Of a stretch of 64,000 bases of DNA, positions 34,401-64,000 are shown piece after piece. The stretch is taken from positions 15,301,804 to 15,365,803 of the forward strand of contig CM043790.1 in NCBI GenBank assembly GCA_023974075.1, in the 5' to 3' direction. Position 1 is the first letter of the stretch; each line of letters opens with the position of its first letter. The notes below the pieces were generated by a model. That model was not told the DNA's origin, ran no database searches, and saw nothing but the letters and a program-made list of their open reading frames with translations. The DNA comes from Chaenocephalus aceratus. Taxonomy: Eukaryota; Chordata; Actinopteri; Perciformes; Channichthyidae. The position numbers and the translations under genes are program-made.

Positions 34401-37400
34401 AAGAGAGGTGAGGCATCGACAGAAGGAAAACATTGGGTCTCATGCAGCAACATAATCATACTTTTCTTTTTAATTCTTTCTTACATTTCTGTGAAAAGAA
34501 AAATCAAGACATGTAATATATAGATACAACAGATGTTCTTAATCATCCATATCAGCTATAACTCAGGGGAGAAATGCCCCCAAAAAAGGCGTATGTAAGA
34601 AAAAGAATACAGTGATGTTCGATAGTATTAGTATTTTTGTTACAGGAAAATCAAAAAGCAACTAAGAGCTAAGCTAAATGCAAGCAATATCATCCAAGAG
34701 TTTCTATAGTCCGTGCTTGTTTCTAATGAACCAATCCCAGAGCTTGATTGAATGGTCCAATATAATTGCTTCTTTCAATGAGCCAATTAGTTTCAATGGA
34801 CCAAATAGAAGGATTATTTCAATAGACCAATCAAATGACTGAATTCAGTGGGCTCAATGGACCTCTACTTTTGCTTTAGTTGTGGCACTGTGCAACTACT
34901 TTCTTTTAAAACAGTTTATTTAAATGTTTTGAATTCCCATTGAATGGAATGTTTTCCTTTTTCAGAGTTTAAGTTTGCATTTGTGTCACAACGCACCTCA
35001 CTCATTTCACATGTGAAGACAAAATTCATGTATTTTTGCGAATTTGAAATGGCACAGTAAACACAGCACTTCCTCTTCCCGTCTTTTTCCCTTCGCCCCT
35101 CCTGCAGGTATCGTAGCATCACCAAACAGTTATTTCGAAAGGCTGACGGAGTGGTTGTGATGTATGACATCACAGCCGTGCAGAGCTTCAACGCTGTCAG
35201 ACAGTGGCTTACAAATGTAAAGGTAAGACGTTAACAGTGACAATGAGCTGCACACATTCAAATAAAACAAGCTGAACCAACAGTTGGGTTTTACTTGAAT
35301 TGTGTGCTTTTGCTTTCTTTATTCTGATTGCCTTGAGCAGAGTCCAAAAAAACATCGTGTGTACTCTTGAATACAGGGAAGCTGGTGGCCTTGTGTTTTA
35401 GCTGTCGAAGATCAGTTTATTTGAGCCTGTGATGTTTGATAACCTTCTTTCACAGGAGGGCGCAGGCGAAGACATTCCCATCATGCTCTTGGCAAACAAA
35501 ACGGACAAGGAGATCGAGAGACAAGTTCAGAAAGGAATGGGCGAAAGATTAGCCAAGGTCAGTTTGTTGATTTTATCCACTAAGCTCAAGGACCTCACCG
35601 ACAAATCCATTTCCAGCCCATCCAACCACAGAAAACCCACATACAGAAGTGCTGTGTTCCAAAGATATGATGAACGAAAGAAAGAAACGTGATTACAGAA
35701 CAACAAGGAAATGACTCCAAGATTATTCTGAGGCTGTTTTTTCATCATCTTTTTTTCTTTGTATCATTATCCCTCATGGTGTTTAATTTAGTTTCTATGG
35801 TGACTGTAAAGAACCATGTAAGACTAATATTGTTACATGAGGAATGATTTTTGTTGCCACTATTAGTACAAAAATGACTTTAACCTTGATCAATGTGCAC
35901 ACTGTTGACATTTCTCTGCCTCTTTATTAGGACTGCCAAATGACCTTATTTGAGTGCAGTGCGTGCACGGGACGCAATGTGGCGGAGTCCATGATTCATT
36001 TAGCCAGGTGAGCAAAATGTATGACATTTGTGTGAGTTTAAAAGAAACCTACATTGGAAGTAAACTGTATTGAAGTAAGCAGTTTAATAATGTAGAGAGA
36101 CACATATTTAAATTGTTCTGTGTTCTGGCACAAACGACTCATATTCTGTTAGGGCTGTATGCTTTGAGCAATTAGCTACACAATAGGTATCTGCATTTTT
36201 AATAAAAGTTGGCTTTAAAACACAGATTTCACTGCAAGACTGAAGCAATGTTTACGAGTCACAACGTTTTTTGCTTCAGTAATTGTTTCAAACTCAGCGC
36301 AATCAATGTTTAGTTTTTTAAATGTTGTTAATTGTAAAGTTGGTCTCTATGTCTTTTCTTTGCCAGTGTTTTTTAAAAGGTGTTTAAAATCTTAAAGGTC
36401 ACCTATTATGCAAAATCCACTTTTTCATGTATTTTATACATCAACATGTGTCCCCTCTGTGGAAAGAGACTCCGAACATTTCAGGAAAAAAGATTCTCTC
36501 TCTTTTTGTCCTGATCCATTTATATAAAAACCTGTCTGAAAATGAGCTGATTAGATTTTGGCCACTTTATGATGTCATAAAGATCTTTTGGCTTGTGTAA
36601 CCATTAGCCAATCTCCAACCAAGGTAACCCCCCCCCCCCCCCCCCCCCCACCTTATCACCTGAATCTCCTCCTAGAGCACCAATAGCCGCGTTCACACCA
36701 AGTACTTTGCCGTACTTAGTTCCCAGCACTTAGTTCCCCTATGGAACTAAGAGCCGATCGCGTTCACACCGGAATAAGTTCCCCGAGGGAAGATTACGCA
36801 AATGAGCTCCTGACGTCACTTTGTCTTCTTCTGCTTTGGGTTTACTGGCAGGCCGCAAACAACTTCACGGTGTATACTGCCACCCGAAGTCCCCGGAGTT
36901 GGGGACTGGCTTCAGTAGAAGCTGCTGGGACTCCCAGCAGCTTCTACTGAAGCCCTCCGAGTAAATCACCAGAACGCCGACACCTCCTCATCACTCCACC
37001 AGCTCCCATGTTTTATTTTGTGTTGCCATAAGTTAGTCTCTCTGCGTTTCTGCGCTGGGCGAATGCTAATGCTAATAATGCTAATGCGAGGATAATAAAA
37101 TGGCGGCCTCTACAAAACATTTCAGAGTTTTACGGGGCGTGGTTTGCAATTCGCCCAGCCAATCAGAACTGGGGCACTTTTTCCCCCCAGGAGAGTACCA
37201 CCTTTCAGCAGGCACTAAAAATGGGGGTAAAAGTTCCCGGCACTAAGTACTCTTTTTGGTGTGAACGCGACATAAGGGGTACTAACGGAACTAAACAGGA
37301 AAGGCACGGGGAAAAGTACTCCGGTGTGAACGTGCCTATTGTGTTCTTTTTAACCAAATATCTCGCAGAGGGGCGTGGGGAGTGGCTCCTTATTTTCATC

Positions 37401-37998
37401 TAAAGTAACAGACAGAGAATCAGCACTTTTGAAACAGGGCTGAAACAGAGGGGATTATGGGATGCTGCAATGATCTGTTTGGTATTTGGAGCCAAACACG
37501 TCAGAGACATGTTTTGTACATATCTGAGACCTATAATATATTGATGAAAAACAGTATAATAGGGGACCTTTTAAATCCAACTTTTGTTCTGTCTTTGTAT
37601 GAGATTGTCAGTGTTTTTCTATAAATCAAATAAATGAAGACATTTAACATGCTTCCTTTATTCTCAATTGACTTGATACTTCTACTGTCAGTCACTCAAT
37701 GCTGTGACATAAAACACAATACACATACATGATACCTAAGCAAGGATAGTTGCAGATAATCCCCAGTAAGAAATGAAGAACCTGCAGGGTTCAAACAATG
37801 TATAAAGATAGAGGAGAACTGAAGCATGTGCAGGTTAGAATACAGTAGAATTCGCAGCTGCAAATTGTGCACTGCTCCATTTGTTTATACCTCTTTGTGA
37901 CTCTCAGAATCCTGAAGGAGCAGGAGGACCGAGAGAAGGAGAAGACGGTGCAGCTGGTCGGCGGCGGACCCTCAGAGAAGAAGAGATCCTGCTGCTAA
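20239..37998 (+). CDS. cracr2a: CRAC channel regulator 2A: EF-hand, coiled-coil, Rab GTPase (17 coding exons)
   Basis: Coding exons as read: 20239-20427, 22306-22417, 22521-22709, 29034-29180, 29309-29399, 29503-29597, 30946-31133, 31846-31917, 32848-32893, 33069-33145, 33325-33685, 33847-33979, 34326-34407, 35108-35222, 35456-35557, 35931-36007, 37908-37998 (TAA). All have GT donors and AG acceptors. Order: EF-hand pair, coiled coil, acidic linker with eight Glu, then a Rab domain with [19 protein letters not shown] and ECSA, ending KKRSCC, a likely prenylation site. The start ATG has a strong context (ACCATGG). In mammals the long form is a membrane-bound large Rab that links Ca2+ signals to ORAI/STIM and to dynein transport; the same role is inferred here. 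RASEF and RAB44 share this layout, but adjacency to prmt8 and the size (722 aa after allowing for two missing bases, against 731 in human) favour CRACR2A. Odd: frame breaks in exon 3 and at the exon 6/7 junction. Confidence 0.9.
20428..22305 (+). other. cracr2a intron 1
   Basis: Donor GTGAGG at 20428, acceptor aatag at 22301-22305. No repeat or nested gene is recognised. Confidence 0.7.
22931..23385. mobile_element. TTAA-flanked MITE (piggyBac-like), 455 bp
   Basis: The left end TTAA-gaggccctatgatgc and the right end gcataatacggcccc(t)-TTAA are inverted and bounded by TTAA. It lies in cracr2a intron 3. No coding sequence. Confidence 0.7.
23861..24894. mobile_element. hAT element, non-autonomous, 1034 bp
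   Basis: TIRs cagtgtttctcaaa and tttgagaaccactg. Flanking 8-mers gcttacag (23853-23860) and gctgaaag (24895-24902) agree at 6/8. Part of the interior (about 23985-24250) recurs inverted at 50075-50352. No transposase frame survives. It sits in cracr2a intron 3. Confidence 0.75.
24985..25135 (+). pseudogene. Degraded LINE RT C-terminal fragment
   Basis: The frame gives [20 protein letters not shown] then RALRSSS, a decayed version of the L2-type tail also seen at 3874-4221. Confidence 0.6.
26087..26260. mobile_element. hAT-like short element in the foldback loop
   Basis: cagtggcgtactgggactaa and cagcccggga...tcgaccggcc are shared with 52006-52173. The right boundary is unclear. Confidence 0.5.
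27285..28322. mobile_element. 1038-bp insertion with CCAT target duplication
   Basis: CCAT at 27281-27284 and 28323-28326 flank termini agcctgc and gcaggct. Comparison with the uninterrupted left arm (ccatgggggttattccc) shows the empty site directly. The interior has a tgcgttcacaccggacgcga motif (27644), common in other fish repeats. No gene is recognised. Confidence 0.75.
28470..29033 (+). other. Distal part of cracr2a intron 3
   Basis: Unremarkable intron sequence up to the acceptor cccttag at 29027-29033. Nothing else is seen. Confidence 0.6.
29598..30945 (+). other. cracr2a intron 6
   Basis: Donor GTGAGT at 29598, acceptor ttttccag at 30938-30945. No repeat is recognised. The exons on either side do not share a compatible phase (see findings). 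Confidence 0.65.
32085..32672 (+). pseudogene. LINE (jockey/CR1-like) 3' end in cracr2a intron 8
   Basis: The frame at 32125 reads [19 protein letters not shown], then [20 protein letters not shown] and [15 protein letters not shown], the usual C-terminus of jockey/CR1-type LINE ORF2 in fish. It ends in 3' UTR with gacaataaaggaattc at 32648-32663. It is 5'-truncated, in sense orientation to cracr2a. Confidence 0.8.
34408..35107 (+). other. cracr2a intron 13 with degenerate CCAAT-like repeats
   Basis: Between 34722 and 34862 the motif tttcaatggaccaat recurs about five times in degenerate form. It is a small decayed minisatellite. Nothing else is recognised. Confidence 0.5.
36392..37574. mobile_element. 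TTAA-flanked MITE with a nested element, cracr2a intron 16
   Basis: Left TTAA-aggtcacctattatgc and right gtataataggggacctt-TTAA. A second element with ends cgcgttcacacc / ggtgtgaacg occupies about 36684-37343, containing repeated gtactt/agttcc motifs, and a 22-bp perfect hairpin at 36908-36954. Confidence 0.75.
36628..36649 (+). repeat. Poly(C) tract of 22
   Basis: A run of 22 C inside the MITE. It is a likely sequencing or assembly trouble spot. Confidence 0.85.
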
Positions 37999-38744
37999 CA
38001 GTAAACACAGCCAGCACACACAGTAGCACTACCCTTTACTAAGAAACAGATGGAGTGACCTCTGAGGACACATTGTTATGAAAGTCAGCACAACTCCTCA
38101 CTGTCTTCCACCGTGTGCCGCTCCGGGTAAACACCAGCATTCATACCGTGTGTACGTTATTGCACATTGTAAACTGTCCATGTTAGTGTGAACATAACCT
38201 CAAGTTTCAGGAAGATATAGTAAAATAATAATATAAGTAAGAAGAATGTAAGAACATTCTAAAGAAAGATATATTTATATAAACAACTGAACAAATCAAG
38301 TCAAATACCTTTTTAATGTTGGGACCGCGGATCTCAAAATATTTATTTAGCTTCCGAGAAAACTTTATATGTCACCGCTGGACGTGTTCCCTTAAATATC
38401 AATGTTTTCATTCAGTGTTATGTGTATTTTTTGTAGCTGTTCAGCTTTTGTACACAGACATAAGTCAACAACAGTTAAATGTAATGCATTGTCAAACCAA
38501 CTCGCAGTAAACACTACCTTAATGACGGTTTTAGGTTTTACAGTGTGTGTTCTGACTGTGAGATGTTGATTCAATTATTAGGGCCAAGATAAGTTGTTGT
38601 TATTTGTAGGAAATGGCAGGTTTTTTTTAGGTTTTGTCTGTGTGTATAAAGTAAGAACAAAACCACTCTGATCCAGTGAAGCACAGCAGAAACGTGCTTC
38701 TCTGTTGTGGCCTTAATGAATGAAAATAATGTGTAGGGTTACGA

Positions 38745-39160
38745 ATAGTTTGTAATTAATGTATTAATTAGGTTGGGAACACTTTATAAATCATTAATAA
38801 GCTTTTATAAGACATGAGATAAACAGGGCAACTGTGACCGGTTGCTTGCCAAATAGTGAGCCCACATTTATCTGTACTGCTAAGCCTTATATTGCTACTT
38901 AGCTTACTTTGTCTTCTTCATCAGCCAGCATCCTTGGTATCTGTTGCTCACTCAGTTGATTCTCGCTAAGTAGCCAATATAAGGCTTAGTCATCTTGGCA
39001 AATAGTGCACCTGTGTTGATGTAACACACTATGTAAGAACTGGTTTATAAATGGTTCTTAATGATTAATAATGTGTTTCCAACTTAATTCATAACCTAAT
39101 TATAAACCCTTTATGAATCCTTTATAAGGGTAGTCTTATTGTAAAGTGGTACCGAAATAA
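38745..39160. mobile_element. MITE with GGTACCACTTTACAATAAGA end, copy 1
   Basis: Nearly identical in the same orientation to 54697-55070. This copy keeps the 3' terminus (cttattgtaaagtggtacc) and lacks the outermost 5' part. It falls in the presumed cracr2a 3' UTR. Confidence 0.75.
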
Positions 39161-39284
39161 CTAATATATTGTAATTTTTGCCCTTTTTACCGTCTTTTGT
39201 GTATCCCCTTTTCATTACTATTGATATATATTAAAGTACTGGCCTCCCCCAGTTATTTGCAGATCATATTTATTTCATTTCATT

Positions 39285-39603
39285 TTGATATGCCTCCTTC
39301 GCGTCGAAAGGAGCCAGTTGAGGTGGTTCGGGCACCTAGTTAGGATGCCACCTGGGCGCCTCCCTAGGGAGGTGTTCCAGGCACGTCCAGCTGGGAAGAG
39401 ACCAAGGGGTAGACCTAGGACCAGGTGGAGGGATTATATCTCTTCGCTGGCCTGGGAGCGCCTTGGGATCCCTCAGTCAGAGCTGGTTGATGTGGCCAGG
39501 GAAAAAAAGTTTGGGGCTCTCTGCTGGAACTGCTACCCCCGCGACCCGACCACGGATAAGCGGGAGAAGATGGATGGATGGATGGATAGATAGATGGATG
39601 GAT
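39285..39603 (+). pseudogene. LINE 3' end with GGAT/GATG tail
   Basis: The frame gives RSQLRWFGHLVRMPPGRLPR then GRPRTRWRDYISSLAWERLG, the common C-terminal piece of a fish non-LTR retrotransposon, followed by a tetranucleotide gatggatg tail (39570-39603). It lies within the presumed cracr2a 3' UTR. Confidence 0.75.
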
Positions 39604-39781
39604 GCCTCCGTCCCAAGTATTTTATGAAAATGGTGTGTCTGTAACATCAACTCTGATGGGTTTTAGTAAAAAGTTCAGATTTTGCTCTTTGGTATTGCAC
39701 TATGGTCACTTATAGTGCTCCACTACTGCCAGTGTCTTGCACTTCACTTTAATGTAAATATAAAGATGTCAATATATAAAA

Positions 39782-39787
39782 AATAAA
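39782..39787 (+). terminator. Candidate poly(A) signal of cracr2a
   Basis: An AATAAA sits about 1.8 kb after the cracr2a stop, in an AT-rich stretch followed by GT-rich sequence. The intervening 3' UTR would include a MITE copy (38745-39160) and a LINE end (39285-39603). Earlier AATAAA-like sites exist, for example near 37629 in the last intron, but none lies closer after the stop in a better context. Confidence 0.4.
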
Positions 39788-39883
39788 GAAATGTTAATAT
39801 CAAGTGTAAAGTTCTCTTCCTGTTTAAATTACATGAAAATAAGTCAAACAGTGTCACACAGTGGATGAGTTTGGACATTGCTG

Positions 39884-39889
39884 TTTATT
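39884..39889 (-). terminator. Candidate poly(A) signal of prmt8
   Basis: TTTATT on the plus strand is AATAAA on the minus strand, about 2.3 kb after the prmt8 stop. A nearer alternative is at about 41216-41221. If this site is used, the 3' ends of the convergent genes almost abut. Confidence 0.3.
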
Positions 39890-42227
39890 CAAGTTGTCAT
39901 GACAATATGAAAAACAATATATTTAGTGGAATTAGCATGCCAATTTATTAGCATTTGTATGACTTGTAAACTATATTGAAAACGTATTTCCGGTGTAATT
40001 TGAGCAGCAGACTTTGAAAACACATTTCAGAGGTGCTTCTCAAGAACAGGGCTCATTCTAAACCAACATGATTACTTATAGTCCGTTGTTAGCATTATTG
40101 ACTCAAAACATAGCTTATTTGTAGCTGCCAGCACCCGGTAGGATATGCAGGATTAAAGAAAGTCTCTGCTATGAAGAAGCAGCACTCAGTTAATTACTTT
40201 ATTCTCTGTAACTAGTATTCGATGCATGCTTTATAAATATTTCCTCCATTTATTAAACGTTACAGTTTGATTTCAGCCGTCGAAAGATGACTGCAGTTAG
40301 ATATAGGTTTAGAAACTGCTTCCTGGCTGTCTCTGGACACAATAATATCAGACACACATAATTATGATCTGGGAAAGATAATGGGATAATAAATGTTTCC
40401 CTAGTTGATAGTCGTAGTTTGAAGCTTTAATAGGATTATTAAGAGTCATCTTTGCCCAGGTCCACATCTTGAGTGAATGAAACCCCTCAGTGTGTACTTG
40501 TATGCATGTTGCAAGAAACATGCCTAATCTCATGACACACAAACCAAGATATTGGTGCAGGGATACTGCAGGTCCTCTCGTGCAGTGGTTCTCAACTGGT
40601 CAGGCCTCGGGACCCACTTTTTCCTTTGTCAATAAATCGCGACCCAACATTTGAACCACTCAAATCTATTCAACAAAAATCGTGCTGTAATATATACGCT
40701 TTTCAGCATACAATATGAATTAAAGTGAAGTACAGTGCATATATCCCTTATATCCCTTCACAGAACTAAAGAATGCTTTTAAAAAGGTTTAATGAGATGA
40801 TGGAATCAAAGCTGAACTGTATAACATAAAAGGCTCACATGCTGAAAACCCAACCCCAGAAGGGGGTCTGGGGGGATTCTCCCCCAGGAGATTTTTAGAA
40901 ATACTAACATATAAACTACGCATTCTGGTAGCACTCTGAGAAGAAAATAAATAAATGTATTACTACCCGACATATTAATAATATTTTATGCCATTGTTTG
41001 TTTTTCACTTTGTTCTGACAGCTGAATTTGTCTGTGTGAATTGTGGGTAGGGTAGATAGCCCCCATTGTTCTGTGACCTGTCAATCATCAAACCGGGGGT
41101 CATATTTCATCATGTGTTCATTTGTATCTGAAGTTGTACCCGTGGATGTATAAAGAGTAATTCTACCGCAAAGTTATTCTCCATGGGCATGTTCACCAAT
41201 AAGGCATGCGGTATGGTTTTATTCACAAATTCAAGTTGACACAGGGTGAGTTATTTAAAAACAAATAATCATCTTGGGGGTGAAGTATTTCTTTAATAAG
41301 AATTTCGGGGTGTATTGCTTGACATGGATTGTGCCCAGATGAGGACTAAAGCAGCATCATAGCTTGTTTATATCTAATATTAATAAACCCAAAAGCGCGC
41401 CCATACATAACACCATAAACAAAACTAGATGCAGCAGTACGGGAAAAAAAAGAAAAACCCTTCGGCACTTAGTCACGGCATTTAGGATGGGGGGAGTTCT
41501 GTTATCAACATGTCAACACAGGGCTGTGTGACACCTCTTAATACACACTGACAGAAAGCTACTAGTACACCGACTAAGCAAACACGTGTTACCATTCACA
41601 TTACACTTACAATGTCCTTGGCTGTGGCTTTCAATTGCTGTTTGTCTTTCTGCATTGCTAAACTGACACAACTAAAAATAAAATGTGCCTAACAATCATT
41701 CCCTACATTACATAATAAAACATGAGAATAAACCCTTACATCTATACCAGAATGTGGACAATACTGCAGTTGAATACATGAGTTCTACTGTAACTTTAAC
41801 ACTATCCCTCCATAAGGTCCAGATTGTTGTGAAAATAAAATAAATACTGAGCAAAACACACAATTACATCACTCCATCTCACATATACGCACATCAATAA
41901 TCAATAACCTTCAGACTAGGAGTTATTCCTGACCTCTTTGTGTTGCGTTACATTCAGGTGTGTTTAACAGTCAGCATGACTCACTTCCTACCTTCATGGC
42001 ACACTAGACTCTAGTACGATATAACTATTGTCACTCTAGTGACTGAGTGACAATGGCCAATCGTCATTGGGGCCACCTCTGCGTGATCTTTGGCCTGGTC
42101 TTTATTTCTGATTCTCTGCTGCTCTCACTTCACCCAATGGGCCCGTCTGGGGTCATGGGAGTGCCTCTGTCTCCCTCTGGTGCTCAGGGGTTGTACTCAG
42201 TGTGGCGCCACTGTTCCCCAGTCCATT
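39890..42227 (-). other. Presumed prmt8 3' UTR and downstream repeats
   Basis: A hAT-type end (cagtggttctcaactgg) starts at 40583. Bases 40840-41200 are an inverted, diverged copy of 11260-11660 (gggggattctcccccaggag on one side). The rest is AT-rich. A 38-bp segment at 40070-40108 recurs at 42637-42674. Confidence 0.5.
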
Positions 42228-63421
<21,194 letters not shown>

Positions 63422-63790
63422 TTAAAGGTGGAGTAGGTAAATTTGAGAAACCGGCTCGAGATCGCTAGAATTTGAAAATACACAACTGGAGAAAATCTGA
63501 CACTTCCTTATAGAGCCCCTCCTCCAACACACACGAACCAATGAGGGCACGAGATAAGTTTGTGCCCCGATGGAAGGCTGACAGGCAGGTAGGCCATCCA
63601 ATCCGTTTAGCCGGCTAAACGGATTGTACTTTTTACAGTATTACGGCTTCTACAGATGACATTTTTTTATGGATTTTTTGTCAAAGCACTTAAGATATTC
63701 ATTGCTATCGGGATTTTAAGAGCATTCCATGGAATATAACAAAAAGTGTATCTCGAGCCGGTTTCTGAAACTTACCTACCCCACCTTTAA
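63422..63790. mobile_element. TTAA-flanked MITE, 369 bp
   Basis: TTAA-AGGTGGAGTAGGTAA and TTACCTACCCCACCT-TTAA. A perfect palindrome (aatccgtttagcc / ggctaaacggatt) lies inside at about 63600-63625. Confidence 0.8.
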
Positions 63791-63846
63791 GTAGTCTTTC
63801 TTTTTCTTTTTATCGATTTCTATTGTGGAAACCCAAAGATTTACGT

Positions 63847-64000
63847 CAGTGACGGCTGGTGGAAAATATTTTTGGTGGGGCTATGGAAATAGGGACCAAA
63901 CCATACTAGGGCGGTCCGGGGGGATTCTCCCCCGGAAGACATTTTTGAGAAATGACCCCTTCAATTATCACTTCTGGTGATGTTAGAATCAAATTGAGGC
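63847..64000. mobile_element. Left part of a hAT-like element running off the window
   Basis: cagtgacggctggtgg resembles a hAT terminus and is followed by the gggggattctcccccgga motif also present at 11600 and 40880. The other end lies outside. Confidence 0.45.

Larger units (their letters stand above)
33847..37998 (+). other. cracr2a: Rab GTPase domain of cracr2a (exons 12-17)
   Basis: Exons 12-17 join in frame without any problem. Visible motifs are the P-loop GNSSVGKTS, the switch I Thr within [21 protein letters not shown] with the catalytic Gln, NKTD for guanine binding, ECSA as the G5 loop, and a Cys-Cys C-terminus. All residues needed for GTP binding, hydrolysis and prenylation are present. 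The preceding exon 11 (33325-33685) encodes an acidic, low-complexity linker with a GAA run at 33509-33532. Confidence 0.92.

Noticed and set aside
20239..37998. rasef or rab44 as the identity of the EF-hand Rab gene
   Set aside because: Same architecture, but exon 4 ([12 protein letters not shown]), total length and the prmt8 neighbour fit CRACR2A.

Overview
The window is from a ray-finned (teleost) fish nuclear genome. Two intron-rich vertebrate genes with clear mammalian orthologues are embedded in AT-rich DNA full of typical fish repeats: L2 and other LINE 3' ends, hAT elements, TTAA-flanked MITEs, foldback elements and simple repeats. No prokaryotic operon, CRISPR array, rRNA or tRNA was recognised.

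Gene 1 (plus strand, 20239-37998) is cracr2a (EFCAB4B), the large Rab GTPase of the CRAC-channel and dynein-adaptor pathway. I reconstruct 17 coding exons: two EF-hands, a coiled coil, an acidic linker and a complete Rab domain ending in Cys-Cys. Gene 2 (minus strand, 62064 down to 42228) is prmt8, the brain-type arginine methyltransferase. Eight exons cover everything from the SAM-binding fold to the stop; the N-terminal exons lie beyond the right edge. The genes converge tail to tail, as CRACR2A and PRMT8 do in human 12p13, which supports both names. Candidate poly(A) signals of the two genes lie about 100 bp apart (39782 and 39884).

Layout: 1-5.2 kb is a repeat cluster with a P2X7-ballast-like relic, an L2 LINE end and a 218-bp CCTTG array. 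5.2-20 kb is mostly intergenic, with a 2.9-kb nested hAT at 11.0-13.9 kb and one exon-like minus-strand segment at 19.4-19.6 kb. 20-38 kb is cracr2a; its 6.3-kb third intron holds a MITE, a hAT and a 3-kb foldback element. 38-42 kb is the shared 3' region with more repeats. 42-62 kb is prmt8, with a 2-kb hAT, MITEs and near-perfect palindromes in its introns. 62-64 kb is prmt8 intron or 5' flank with a MITE and the start of another hAT.

The most notable point is that the prmt8 exons and the Rab half of cracr2a join without error, while the N-terminal half of cracr2a has two places where exactly one base appears to be missing (exon 3, and the exon 6/7 junction). Adding two bases gives 722 aa, close to the 731 aa of the human long form. 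Either these are assembly errors, or splicing bypasses them, or the EF-hand/coiled-coil half is decaying. I did not find a convincing new multi-gene system. The unusual material is mostly transposon architecture.
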